From contig NZ_ANBA01000008.1 of NCBI RefSeq assembly GCF_000341085.1, positions 372,001 through 436,000 of the forward strand: a stretch of DNA of 64,000 nucleotides, read 5' to 3'. The DNA comes from Nocardiopsis ganjiahuensis DSM 45031. Lineage in GTDB: Bacteria > Actinomycetota > Actinomycetes > Streptosporangiales > Streptosporangiaceae. The notes beneath the pieces were generated by a model. That model did not search any database. It worked only from the letters and a program-made list of their open reading frames with translations, and was not told the DNA's origin. This document shows, piece after piece, positions 23,686 through 32,376 of the stretch (position 1 is its first letter; every line of letters starts with the position of its first letter). Position numbers and translations under genes: made by a program.

Positions 23686-25488
23686 TCAGACCCGCAGGAC
23701 CGCGAAGAACTCGCCCGGGACGGTGGCCGAGGTTCCGTCGATCCCCGGGGAACCGTTGGCGAGCAGCAGCTCCCGGGGAACGGCGTCCAGCTCCACCCGG
23801 GTGACCTCGGCGCCGAGGTTGCAGACCAGGCGCAGGGAACCGCGGGTCAGCACCAGCACACGGCCCTCCTGATAGGCACTGACGGAGAACCGGTCCAGGC
23901 GCGGGTCGGCGAGTTCGGGTTCGGCCCGGCGCAGGGCGATGAGGGCGCGGTAGGTGTCCAGGACCAGCTGGCGGGATCCGTGCTCGGGTTCGGACCAGTC
24001 CAGGACCGCTCCGTCGCGCGTGGCCGGGTCCATGGGGTCGGGGATGTCCTCCTCCGCCCAGCCGAGGGCGGCGAACTCGCGGCGGCGGCCCCGGCGCACG
24101 CCGTCGATCAGGTCGGGGTCGGTGAAGGAGGCGAAGAACGGCCACGGCGTGGTGGCCCCCCACTCCTCGCCCATGAAGATCATCGGTGTGTAGGGCGAGC
24201 ACAGGACGAGGGCGGCGCCGCAGGCGAGCAGACCGGGTGAGAGGTGCTCCCCCATGCGGTCGCCGCGGGCGCGGTTGCCGATCTGGTCGTGGGTGCTGAG
24301 GTAGCCGAGGAACCGGCTGCCGGGGACGAGGGCGGTGTCGACCCTGGCACCGTGCCTGCGCCCGCGGAACGTCGAGAGCGTCCCGTCGTGCCAGAAGACG
24401 CGCCGGAGTGTCTCGGCGAGGACCTCGGGACCGTCGAAGTCGGCGTAGTAACCGTGCTTCTCCCCGGTGAGGGCGACGTGCAGGGCGTGGTGGAGGTCGT
24501 CCGACCACTGGGCGGTCATGCCGAGCCCGCCCGCCTCCCGGGGCATGACCGTGCGCGGGTCGTTGCGGTCGGACTCGGCGATCAGCGAGAGCGGGCGGCC
24601 GAGCCCGGCGGCCAGGGCGTCGACCTCCGCGGAGAGTTCGGCGAGGATCGGCACGGCCCGGTCGTCGCGCAGGGCGTGCACCGCGTCCAGGCGCAGGCCG
24701 TCCAGGTGGTAGTGGCGCAGCCAGTCCAGGGCGCCGTCGACGACCAGGCTCCGGACGGGGTCGGAGTCGGGTCCGTCCAGGTTGAGGGAGGGGCCCCAGG
24801 CGTTCTCCCCGGAGAAGTAGGGGCCGAAGCGCGGCAGGTAGGCGCCGGAGGGACCGAGGTGGTTGTAGACCACGTCCAACAGGACGGCCAGGCCCTTGCG
24901 GTGGCAGGCGTCGACGAACGCCTTGAGCGCGTCGGGGCCGCCGTAGGGTTCGTGGACGGCGGCCCACAGGACCCCGTCGTAGCCCCAGCCGTGGGTGCCG
25001 TCGAAGGCGTTGAGCGGCATGAGCTCGACGTGGGTGACACCGAGGCCGACCAGGTGGTCGAGGCGGTCGACGGCGGCGGCCAGCGTGCCCTCGGGGGTGA
25101 AGGTGCCGACGTGGAGTTCGTAGACCACGCCCCCGGCGAGCGGGCGGCCGGTCCAGTCTCCGTCGGTCCAGGCATGGGCGTCGTGGTCGTACACCCGGCT
25201 GGGTGAGTGGACCCCGTCGGGCTGGCGGAGGGAGCGCGGGTCGGGCATGGGCAGGGGGTCGTCGTCCAGGAGGTAGGCGTAGTCCGAACCCGGTCCGGCT
25301 CCCGCCACACGGGCGTGCCACCAGCCGTCGTCGTCGCGGTCCATCGGGTGGTCGGTGCCGTCGACACGGACGCGTACGTCGCGGGCCTGGGGCGCCCAGA
25401 CCGAGAAGTCCCCGCGCACCCCGCGTCCGGGGGTGGCGGGCCTGGTGGGTTGGGTAACCAGTTCGTTCACGGAGAGTGGCCTACCCAT
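23686..25488 (-). CDS. treZ: Malto-oligosyltrehalose trehalohydrolase
   Basis: This 600-residue GH13 enzyme releases trehalose from maltooligosyl-trehalose, the second step of the TreY-TreZ route from glycogen or maltodextrin. An N-terminal carbohydrate-binding beta domain (GDFSVWAPQARDVRVRVDG) precedes the barrel. Catalytic residues are the nucleophile Asp268 in LDGLRLDAVHAL, acid/base Glu305 in SLIAESDRND and Asp401 in STHDQIGNRARGD. ATG 25488 starts MGRPLSVNELVTQ; a GTG at 25470 is an alternative, and neither has a clear ribosome site. TreY, its usual neighbour, is encoded 18.7 kb away on the same strand beyond an accessory island. Confidence 0.95.
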   Translation of the reverse strand: MGRPLSVNELVTQPTRPATPGRGVRGDFSVWAPQARDVRVRVDGTDHPMDRDDDGWWHARVAGAGPGSDYAYLLDDDPLPMPDPRSLRQPDGVHSPSRVYDHDAHAWTDGDWTGRPLAGGVVYELHVGTFTPEGTLAAAVDRLDHLVGLGVTHVELMPLNAFDGTHGWGYDGVLWAAVHEPYGGPDALKAFVDACHRKGLAVLLDVVYNHLGPSGAYLPRFGPYFSGENAWGPSLNLDGPDSDPVRSLVVDGALDWLRHYHLDGLRLDAVHALRDDRAVPILAELSAEVDALAAGLGRPLSLIAESDRNDPRTVMPREAGGLGMTAQWSDDLHHALHVALTGEKHGYYADFDGPEVLAETLRRVFWHDGTLSTFRGRRHGARVDTALVPGSRFLGYLSTHDQIGNRARGDRMGEHLSPGLLACGAALVLCSPYTPMIFMGEEWGATTPWPFFASFTDPDLIDGVRRGRRREFAALGWAEEDIPDPMDPATRDGAVLDWSEPEHGSRQLVLDTYRALIALRRAEPELADPRLDRFSVSAYQEGRVLVLTRGSLRLVCNLGAEVTRVELDAVPRELLLANGSPGIDGTSATVPGEFFAVLRV

Positions 25489-25619
25489 GGGTGACACGGG
25501 CCGAACCGAACCGCGCGTCACACGAGTCAGCAGAACACGGCACGGGACCACCTGTCAGGCGGTGTCGCCCCGGCATGGCGAGGGTGAGGGCCGGTGCGAC
25601 TGCCGCCCCGCTGTGCGGA

Positions 25620-25794
25620 GCGGCGGCTCCGTTTGAGGTGAGCAACTTGGCCCGGGTGCGGTAGCCGGTTCAGGGGAGCACACCAGGAGCGCCACAGGTC
25701 CGCTGACCTCAAGTGAGGACGAAGGTTCACCCGCCCTGGCCTGGGGTTTCCTCGTGTTCGGGGCCGTTCAACCATCGGATCAAAGGTTCCCTGG
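25620..25794. repeat. Direct repeat R1a, 3' flank of NLR gene 1
   Basis: About 175 bp starting GCGGCGGCTCC and ending CAAAGGTTCCCTGG recur at 38781-38954 with roughly 80% identity in the same orientation. Each copy sits just beyond the stop codon of a paralogous NB-ARC/TPR gene, so gene and flank were probably duplicated together. No gene is evident in it. Confidence 0.75.
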
Positions 25795-25812
25795 GCTGGC
25801 TGGAGGCTATTG

Positions 25813-28290
25813 CTAGAAGAATTCGTCGATCCAACGCTCCAGTACCTGTTTGCTGTCTCGTGTCTCAGAGTGATTGCGGCCGAGAACCCGTTCCTGATCA
25901 GGGATCAGGGCTTGAAGAACCACAATGGCCTTGGCTCGGTTAACGGACTCGTGGATCCACCACGCGAGGTTGTGGCGTGTGGTGAGGGTGTGGGGGTGAT
26001 CTGGTCCCAGGACGCGGATCATGTCGGTGAGGAGCTGATCGAGGGTGTGGGCGGCGCCTTTGGGGTCGCCGGATTCTCCTCGCCAACGTGCCAGATTGTG
26101 GCGCGTGGTGAGGGTGTGGGGGTGATCTGGTCCCAGGACGCGGATCATGTCGGTGAGGAGCTGATCGAGGGTGTGGGCGGCGCCTTTGGGGTCGCCGGAT
26201 TCTCCTCGCCAACGTGCCAGATTGTGGCGCGTGGTGAGGGTGTGGGGGTGATCTGGTCCCAGGACGCGGATCATGTCGGTGAGGAGCTGATCGAGGGTGT
26301 GGGCGGCGCCTTTGGGGTCGCCGGATTCTCCTCGCCAACGTGCCAGATTGTGGCGCGTGGTGAGGGTGTGGGGGTGATCTGGTCCCAGAGCACTGATGCG
26401 GCTGGAGAGAAGCCTCGCGTACGCACTCGCGGTTCCGACGGCATCTCCGAGAAGTCCGCGCATGTGAGCGAGGTTGCTATGCGCGGTGAGGGTGTGGGGG
26501 TGATCCGGCCCTAGGACGCGGATCATGTCGGTGAGGAGTTCCGCGTAGGCCTTGGCTGCTCCCGGCACATCGCCCGCCTCACCTTGCCAGTGCGCGAGAT
26601 TGCTGCGAGCAAGAAGGGTATCGGGGTGTTTACTGCCCAAGGCGTGGGTCATGTCGGTAAGCAGCTCGGTGTACGACTTGACTGCTTCGGCTGCATATCC
26701 ACTTTTCCCTCGCCATCGGGCGATATTACTGCGCGTAACGAAGATGTCCGGATGGTCGGCACGGAGATGACTGCTGGCGCTTTCGAGGAGTTCGCACCAA
26801 TATTTGCGAGCCTCAAAAAAGTTGCCTGACTCGCCCAAGCTGACGCCTAGTCGGAATAATATATTGTATTCCCCTTTCTCCCAAAGCCACTGGTTGGCGT
26901 GTTCCCGGAGGGCTTTGGCGTTGGCGCGCAGCCGTTGGGTTGAGGCTGCGTTTTGATCCATGCTAGGCCAGGTATCGACTAGGGCGTGAGCTGCGGCGCG
27001 AGCGGTGTATGGAGACGGGCGAGTGCTATGGTGTTCCCGTGTTGCGCGCTGCACGATTTGGTGCATGCTCAAGAGGGTATTTTTCTCATCCAGGCGTCCT
27101 CTTATATTGACTAATCCCAGTCGTTGTAGGTTTGCTAGCGCCTTTCTGGCATCATGAATTTCGATATCACGGATAGGTTCTACTGTGGTGTCATTTTTTA
27201 TTTGATTTCTTCCGGCGTCCGATCCTGGTTTGGTCTGGTTTGTCCTGTGGGCGGTCAGGTAAGAGAGCGCACATTGTGCGGTGAGCACCGATATCGGAAT
27301 GCCTTCGGGGGCGAGCAGGCTGATCAAGCTCATGAGAGGTTGGGCCACGCCTGCTGGAGTGTGGGTGCTGGCCTGACGAAGGGACAAGTCCCAGGTAGTG
27401 GCGAGCGGGATAGGTGTATCCCAATCAGGGAACACGTCACCCAAGGTGGTCGTGCGGTCGTGGAACCGCTGCAGGTAGGCGGTGCAGCCCAGGGACAGTT
27501 CAGCCATGTAGGCCACAGCCTGACCCAAGGCCAGAGGTAGACGCCCCAGCGTTTCAGCGAGTTCGTCCATCTCCGTGATCGTGTGGGCGATGCCTGCGTG
27601 GTTCAGGGCACGAGTGAGGAAAGTGCGGGCTTCTTCGGGGGTGAAGACATCCACATCGAAAAGGTGGCGTCCCTGGGTAGTGAGGGAATGATCGCGTCGG
27701 CGAGTAGTAACCAGGACCCGACCGTGGGGGTGGTCGTGTGGGGGCCACAGGTCCCGGAGTTGGGCAGGATCGGCGAGGTCGTCCCAGATCACGAGCCATC
27801 GTCGCTTCTGGTTGTTGGCGGGGTCACCGAGCCAGGTTAGGAATGCCTTCGCAGCGTCCTCGGGGTCATCAGGGACGATCGCAAACAGGCGATGGGCGGC
27901 TTGGGCGTAGGCGAAGGTGATGCGGTCCCGGGCGGAGGCGTCGGCCCACACCAATACGTCGACTCGCTGCTCAGGATCGGTGATATCGCGCAGAGTGCGG
28001 GCGTAGTGGGCTGCGAGTTGAGTCTTGCCGACCCCACCTGCACCGGAAAGCACCTGCCGCAGCACGACGGTTCCGAAGTTGTTCAGTGTCTTGCAGAGAC
28101 GGTCAGTCACGGCCCGGTACTGGAAGTGGGCGGCTTGTTCGGGGATGACACCGACCCGGACGGGCCAGTCCACCTTATGAGGCGCAAGGTGGACCACATG
28201 CAGGTCCCGGCCCTGAATGACGATGCCACCGAAGATGTCTCCGTTCACGGTGTTCGCGACGTCGCTTTGATCTCCCCTTGCCCTGTTCAT
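25813..28290 (-). CDS. NB-ARC/TPR NLR-like protein 1
   Basis: An 825-residue STAND protein. Residues 13-35 hold NTVNGDIFGGIVIQGRDLHV, a glycine/isoleucine-rich motif often found at the N-terminus of actinobacterial NB-ARC/TPR proteins. The P-loop GAGGVGKT is at 83-90, kinase-2 in RRWLVIWDDL, and RVLVTTRRRDHSL is the RNBS-B-like segment. Residues after about 480 are kinesin-light-chain-type TPRs of 42 residues (LGPDHPHTLTTRHNLARW), several near-identical at DNA level. It would act as an intracellular sensor whose effector is unknown. A CATAAT element 7 nt before the ATG suggests a leaderless mRNA. It is a paralogue of NLR 3. Confidence 0.85.
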   Translation of the reverse strand: MNRARGDQSDVANTVNGDIFGGIVIQGRDLHVVHLAPHKVDWPVRVGVIPEQAAHFQYRAVTDRLCKTLNNFGTVVLRQVLSGAGGVGKTQLAAHYARTLRDITDPEQRVDVLVWADASARDRITFAYAQAAHRLFAIVPDDPEDAAKAFLTWLGDPANNQKRRWLVIWDDLADPAQLRDLWPPHDHPHGRVLVTTRRRDHSLTTQGRHLFDVDVFTPEEARTFLTRALNHAGIAHTITEMDELAETLGRLPLALGQAVAYMAELSLGCTAYLQRFHDRTTTLGDVFPDWDTPIPLATTWDLSLRQASTHTPAGVAQPLMSLISLLAPEGIPISVLTAQCALSYLTAHRTNQTKPGSDAGRNQIKNDTTVEPIRDIEIHDARKALANLQRLGLVNIRGRLDEKNTLLSMHQIVQRATREHHSTRPSPYTARAAAHALVDTWPSMDQNAASTQRLRANAKALREHANQWLWEKGEYNILFRLGVSLGESGNFFEARKYWCELLESASSHLRADHPDIFVTRSNIARWRGKSGYAAEAVKSYTELLTDMTHALGSKHPDTLLARSNLAHWQGEAGDVPGAAKAYAELLTDMIRVLGPDHPHTLTAHSNLAHMRGLLGDAVGTASAYARLLSSRISALGPDHPHTLTTRHNLARWRGESGDPKGAAHTLDQLLTDMIRVLGPDHPHTLTTRHNLARWRGESGDPKGAAHTLDQLLTDMIRVLGPDHPHTLTTRHNLARWRGESGDPKGAAHTLDQLLTDMIRVLGPDHPHTLTTRHNLAWWIHESVNRAKAIVVLQALIPDQERVLGRNHSETRDSKQVLERWIDEFF
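25975..26390 (-). repeat. Near-perfect 126-bp tandem repeats encoding TPR units
   Basis: Units starting at 25975, 26101, 26227 and 26353 (the last partial) have an exact 126-bp period and are identical except for one or two bases in the first unit. Each encodes one 42-residue TPR of NLR 1. Sequence identity at third codon positions means recent duplication or continuing homogenisation. Confidence 0.85.
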
Positions 28291-28340
28291 AACACCGATT
28301 ATGGTGCGTCATCCCCGGCGGGATAAGGGTTTTAGGCTGA
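28291..28340 (-). promoter_or_regulatory. Leaderless promoter of NLR 1, shared with NLR 3
   Basis: On the minus strand CATAAT lies 7 nt before the NLR 1 ATG. The preceding 40 bp (CCTAAAACCCTTAT then a GCCGG block) align with the region upstream of NLR 3, where CACAAT is likewise 7 nt before the ATG. Conservation outside coding DNA points to a shared promoter or operator. Confidence 0.5.
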
Positions 28341-28455
28341 AACGGCCGTATGCGGCCTGTGGGGCGACAGATCGGAGGGTTCCACGCGACGGCGCAGGGG
28401 TGGCTGTGGGGCGCTGGTGGGCGGACGCGGGGGCGCACCCCCAGAGTCATGGAAC

Positions 28456-28528
28456 GGCAAAGTGCTCCGGGAGGTCGCCCCCCACCTGCACTGACCTTGT
28501 ACTGAGGAGCACAAACGGAGCACACAAG
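28456..28528. repeat. Direct repeat R2a
   Basis: CGGCAAAGTGCTCC...GAGCACACAAG (73 bp) recurs at 43000-43073 in the same orientation with about 85% identity. It contains repeated GGAGCACA units. The flanking 28341-28677 region otherwise shows no gene I trust. Confidence 0.7.
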
Positions 28529-28677
28529 CGCGGGAAGAATCCGATGGCGCCTCGCGAGCTCCGCTTCCCTCTGCTCAGTGAGGCCGCGTGTGGATGCCGG
28601 GGGATGCCCGTAAACCGCCGACCGAGCCTCGGTGTGCCGAAACCCTGGTCCCGGAAACTCAGAACCGGGACACTCAG

Positions 28678-31251
28678 TCAGGTCGGATCATCAGTTTCAG
28701 GAACTTCCTGGATCCGCATAAGCAAATCCCGTCCGAGAGCCGCCTCGCGAACATCCCCGCTCTCCTCGAACAGCTCCACTGCCCGCTGTACCGCTCTGCC
28801 CGCCCCAGCCCGCTGACCCAACCACAGCAGTACTTGGCCGAGGTTCTTCCACAGTTGCGCTTCGCCGTGGATATCACCTGTCCGGTTGAAGTCCTCTCGT
28901 GCACGGTCTAAGGCCTGGACAGCGTCGGTGGGCTTGCCCGCTTGCGCGAGTACCATCCCGAGGTTGGCCCCCGCTTGCGCTTCGCCGTGGACATCACCTG
29001 TCCGGTGATACAGGTCGCGCGCGCGGGTCAGGGCGTGGATGGCCTCGGTGGGCTTGTCCACCTGCGCGAGCGCTATCCCGAGATTGGTCCATGCTGCTGC
29101 TTTTCCGTGGGCAGCACCTAGCTTGTCGAAGACCTCACGTGCGTGGGTCAGGGCGTCGATGGCCTCGTTGAAACGCCCCATCTCTCGCAGTGCTGTGCCG
29201 AGGTTGGTCCACGCTTGTGCTTCGCCGTGTGCGTCGCTGGTTTGCTGCTGCAGATCACATGCACGGGTGAGGGCGTGAATAGCTTCGTCGAATCGGTGTA
29301 CCTGTCTCAGTGCGGTGCCGAGGTTGGTCCATACCGCTGCCTCACCAAGGGTTTGACCGGTTAGTTGGTACAGGTTGAGTGCACGGGTGTGGGCCTTGAT
29401 CGACTCGTCGAATCGGCGTACTTGTCTCAGTGCGGTGCCGAGGTTATTCCACGTGGCTGCCTCGTCTACCTGGGCGCTGGTATGTTCGTGCAGTTCCAGA
29501 GCGCGCGTCAAGGCCAGAATGGCTTCGTCGAACCGGCGCACCTGCGCCAGTGCTGTGCCGAGGTTGGTCCATGCTGCTGCTTCGCCAAGGATGTGGCCGG
29601 TTTGTTGATGCAGGTCGCGTGCGTGGGTGAGGGCGTGGATGGCTTCGTCGAACCGGCGCACCTGCCTCAGCGTCATGCCGAGGTAGTTCCATGCTCTCCC
29701 TTCCTGTGTGTGGTCGCCGGTGGTGCGGGCTGTGGCCTGGGCGGAGCGCAGGATTCGCTCCAAGTCCTCGAAACGCCGCTCACGGCTCAGGTACTCGGCC
29801 AGGTGTAGGGGGAGGTTGATGGCCGCATCGATGTGTCCGAGATCGGGAGCAGCCAGAGCCGCAGACACCAGGGCAGTTCGTTCGGCGTCAAACCACGCCA
29901 ACGCTGCATCCGAGTCAGAGAACAGGTCGGAAACCAACTGCCCTGGCAGGGCCTCCAGACAATCGTTGGCGGCACCCGTGGTAGCGGTGTAGTGGTTCAG
30001 AACCCGCCCTAACGCCTGTTCACGGTCCTTGGGCGGGTGGGAGTGGTGACGGGCGTAGTCAGCGAGCAGGTCGTGGGCCCCCCACCGGCCGGGAGCGGGC
30101 TGGGTGAGTAGATGCGCGGACGCCAAAGTCTCCAGCACCTCCTCGACTTCCTCCGAAGGCAGTCCAGTCAGGATCGCCGCCGCAGCCGTGCCCAGGGTAG
30201 GACCCGGTGTGGAAGCCACGAGCAGGAACACCCGAGCCTCGATCTGGTCTAGGCGGCTCAGGGAGGTATCGAAGACCGCCCGCAGTACTCGCGCCTGCCC
30301 GGTGTCACGGTCGGGATCCTTGAGCTTGTCCACTCGAGAGACAGCCCGTTCCAACCGTTCGGCCAACCGGGCTGGGGCCAACTTGGGGTTGCGCTTGAGA
30401 TAAGCGGCAGCGATCTCCAAGGCCAATGGCAATAACCCGCACAAGCTGGCCAACAGGCCCAATCCTGCCTCATCCTTGGCGCGCGGGTCTTCCGGACTGT
30501 GGGTGGTCAGATCTGAGGCCAGCAGCTCGATGGCCGCTTTGAAGTCGAGGACGTCCAGGTCCAAGTGGCGTGCTCCGGCCAGGGAGTGTAAGCCGCTGCG
30601 GCTGGTCGCCACCAGCTTGTGCCCGCCCGAACCGGGCAGCAAAGGCCGTATCTGAGAGGCGGAACTGGCATTGTCAGCCACCACCAGCACTGGACGACCC
30701 TGTTCGTCGGCCTCGGACAGAGACTCCAGCCCGGAACGGTAGAAGGAGGCACGCTCCTCAACTCCCAGCGGGATGTCCTCGGGGTCTACCCCCATCTGGC
30801 GTAGCAGCACATCCAGGGCAGTATCGGCGGACAGCGGTTCAACGCCGGGGGTGTAGCCGCGTAGGTCCACGAATAGCTCGGCACAGAACCACCGCTTGCT
30901 ATGGGCGATCGCGCCAGCGGCTAAGGCCAGCGCGCTTTTGCCTACCCCGCCCATCCCTGCCAAGGCGGAGACCACCACCCCGACCGAACTGGAGTTCTCC
31001 TCTTGCGTTTCGTTGGCTCCTCTAAAAGACCTGTGCATCTCAGAAACAGGAACTAGTTCGCTAAGCAGCTCCTTCAAGGGTTCTACGCGGCCGACCAGTG
31101 TGGCGGGTGGAGGGGGCAGGGTGTGCAGCGCGCTGGGAATTGGCTGGGGCGGGTGGATGACCTGTTGACCGATGACGTCGCGACCGGCATTTATCCATCG
31201 CTGGTCGATGGAGGAGGCCGGGTCCTTGGGGGTGTTACTGGTGTGGGTCAT
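28678..31251 (-). CDS. NB-ARC/TPR NLR-like protein 2, coupled to a membrane partner
   Basis: An 857-residue STAND protein. Residues 18-36 carry RWINAGRDVIGQQVIHPPQ, whose core AGRDVIGQQV recurs as AGSDVIGQQV at the C-terminus of the membrane protein encoded immediately upstream. P-loop GMGGVGKS is at 99-106, followed by a kinase-2-like VLVVADNAS and a LVATSRS segment. The C-terminal third has about ten 40-residue TPRs of the AWTNLGTALRQVRRFDEAI type. The ATGA overlap with the upstream gene shows translational coupling. It is a different lineage from NLR 1 and 3 (AfsR-like NB-ARC style). A signalling or defence role is inferred from architecture. Confidence 0.85.
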   Translation of the reverse strand: MTHTSNTPKDPASSIDQRWINAGRDVIGQQVIHPPQPIPSALHTLPPPPATLVGRVEPLKELLSELVPVSEMHRSFRGANETQEENSSSVGVVVSALAGMGGVGKSALALAAGAIAHSKRWFCAELFVDLRGYTPGVEPLSADTALDVLLRQMGVDPEDIPLGVEERASFYRSGLESLSEADEQGRPVLVVADNASSASQIRPLLPGSGGHKLVATSRSGLHSLAGARHLDLDVLDFKAAIELLASDLTTHSPEDPRAKDEAGLGLLASLCGLLPLALEIAAAYLKRNPKLAPARLAERLERAVSRVDKLKDPDRDTGQARVLRAVFDTSLSRLDQIEARVFLLVASTPGPTLGTAAAAILTGLPSEEVEEVLETLASAHLLTQPAPGRWGAHDLLADYARHHSHPPKDREQALGRVLNHYTATTGAANDCLEALPGQLVSDLFSDSDAALAWFDAERTALVSAALAAPDLGHIDAAINLPLHLAEYLSRERRFEDLERILRSAQATARTTGDHTQEGRAWNYLGMTLRQVRRFDEAIHALTHARDLHQQTGHILGEAAAWTNLGTALAQVRRFDEAILALTRALELHEHTSAQVDEAATWNNLGTALRQVRRFDESIKAHTRALNLYQLTGQTLGEAAVWTNLGTALRQVHRFDEAIHALTRACDLQQQTSDAHGEAQAWTNLGTALREMGRFNEAIDALTHAREVFDKLGAAHGKAAAWTNLGIALAQVDKPTEAIHALTRARDLYHRTGDVHGEAQAGANLGMVLAQAGKPTDAVQALDRAREDFNRTGDIHGEAQLWKNLGQVLLWLGQRAGAGRAVQRAVELFEESGDVREAALGRDLLMRIQEVPETDDPT

Positions 31252-31622
31252 CGGGGCGGCTCCGTGGGTGGGTCGACCTGTTGGCCGATCACGTCGCTTC
31301 CGGCACGGATACGCCGCAGACGGGTGCGACTCCCACCCTTGGCGGGAGAGGGGCCGACCCTACCCTTGACCGAGCCCTTGGCCCGAACTCGGTCCAGTTC
31401 GACGAGGTCACCCTGATCCTCATCACCGGCCTGGCCAGGGGCAGGCCATAGGGCCAAGACAAGGGTCGCCACGGCCACCGCCAAGGACGCGATACCAGCG
31501 ACCTGGTTGAGCTCGTTCAACCCCCACCCGTCACCAGAAAGTACCCGAGGGGCCAGCCAGAACCCGGCCAGCACCAGCGCTATCGCACCCAGGGCACTCA
31601 CCCAGGTCTTCTTATGTCCCAT
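31248..31622 (-). CDS. Two-TM membrane protein with NLR-shared C-terminal motif
   Basis: A 124-residue protein with two membrane helices (about 8-26, ALGAIALVLAGFWLAP, and 39-60, VAGIASLAVAVATLVLALWP), a polar linker and the C-terminal motif AGSDVIGQQV at 107-116. The motif repeats at the N-terminus of NLR 2, whose start codon overlaps this stop (ATGA). The hairpin is similar to the two-TM N-terminus of NLR 3, including a DGW...AGI pattern between helices. I infer a membrane-acting effector or anchor recruited through the motif. The ATG is preceded by ACAATC and no ribosome site, suggesting a leaderless start like NLR 1 and 3. Confidence 0.7.
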   Translation of the reverse strand: MGHKKTWVSALGAIALVLAGFWLAPRVLSGDGWGLNELNQVAGIASLAVAVATLVLALWPAPGQAGDEDQGDLVELDRVRAKGSVKGRVGPSPAKGGSRTRLRRIRAGSDVIGQQVDPPTEPPR

Positions 31623-31841
31623 GGAGTGATTGTTCCGTGTTCATAGGGCGTGCGGCCAGTTTTCGCCGAAAGCGGCCACTCCAAACATCGTCTCCCCTGA
31701 CACCGGCTTTGGGTGTGTTCCGTACCGGGGACGCCCGGGAGTCATGAAGGCGTGGATGTGTGTCAGGATCGCCTTCTGTCACTCGCCCACCGTCCTTCGC
31801 CCGAGGATCGAGAAGTGGCGACTCGTCTGCGTGGTGCGCCT

Positions 31842-31847
31842 CTAGAC
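31842..31847 (+). promoter_or_regulatory. -10 element of the flavoprotein/RiPP operon
   Basis: TAGACT ends 8 nt before the ATG at 31856, which predicts a leaderless transcript for the flavoprotein gene. The divergent membrane-protein gene starts at 31622, so the 233-bp gap holds both promoters. Confidence 0.5.
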
Positions 31848-31855
31848 TCTGGCTC

Positions 31856-32362
31856 ATGCCGAGAACCCTGTACCTGGTGTTGTCCGGAGCCCCCGCGCCG
31901 GAAGGGGTGACCGAGCTCGTTCAGGCCCTCCACGAGCACGGCTGGCACGTGACGGTGCTGTCCACCCCGACGGGCGCGGTCTTCCACGACCAGGACCAGC
32001 TCGCGGAGTTGACGGGCGAGCCGGTCCGTGTGGCGTTCCGGATGCCTGGCCAGGGCAAGCCGTTGCCGCCCGCCGATGTGGTGTTGGCCTGTCCGCTGAC
32101 CTTCAACTCCACGAACAAGTTCGCCCAGGGCCTGGCGGACAACTTCGCGATCGCCTTGCTGTGCGAGATGGTCGGATACGGGGTACCCACCGTGGTGGTG
32201 CCGCACTGCAAACCCCAACTCGCCACCCACCCGGCCTTCACCCGCTCCCTGCAGACCCTGCGCTCGATGGAGCCGGTCACTGTCCTGCACGACCCCGAGG
32301 CCCCCTATGAAGACCGTCTGCCCTCCTGGCAGCAGGTCATCGACACCGTCAACCGCCTCTGA
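31856..32362 (+). CDS. Flavoprotein (HFCD/phosphopantothenoylcysteine decarboxylase-like)
   Basis: A 168-residue Rossmann-like flavoprotein. TLYLVLSGAPAPEGVTELV, PPADVVLACPLTFNSTNKFA, DNFAIALLCEMVGYGVPTVV and VPHCKPQLATHPAF follow the HFCD fold, where FMN binds near the PxTFNSxNK-like loop. It sits 14 nt upstream of the XRE-TPR gene and at the head of the RiPP cluster. HFCD enzymes can oxidatively decarboxylate C-terminal cysteines, but the precursor here ends WKK, so a role on that peptide is doubtful. Cluster-wide regulatory or metabolic function is equally possible. Confidence 0.75.
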   Translation: MPRTLYLVLSGAPAPEGVTELVQALHEHGWHVTVLSTPTGAVFHDQDQLAELTGEPVRVAFRMPGQGKPLPPADVVLACPLTFNSTNKFAQGLADNFAIALLCEMVGYGVPTVVVPHCKPQLATHPAFTRSLQTLRSMEPVTVLHDPEAPYEDRLPSWQQVIDTVNRL

Positions 32363-32376
32363 CCGAAAGGCGCAAC

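Noticed and set aside
25975..26390. CRISPR array or other spaced repeats
   Set aside because: The repeats are contiguous 126-bp coding units in frame with a TPR protein, with no spacers.
25810..26514. Long plus-strand frame with repeated 42-residue units
   Set aside because: It is the antisense of the TPR array of NLR 1; the periodicity comes from the 126-bp repeats. The minus-strand frame has recognisable TPR, P-loop and NB-ARC features.
28341..28677. Gene between NLR 1 and NLR 2
   Set aside because: Frames here differ between the two copies of repeat R2 and have no domain; only the repeat itself is supportable.
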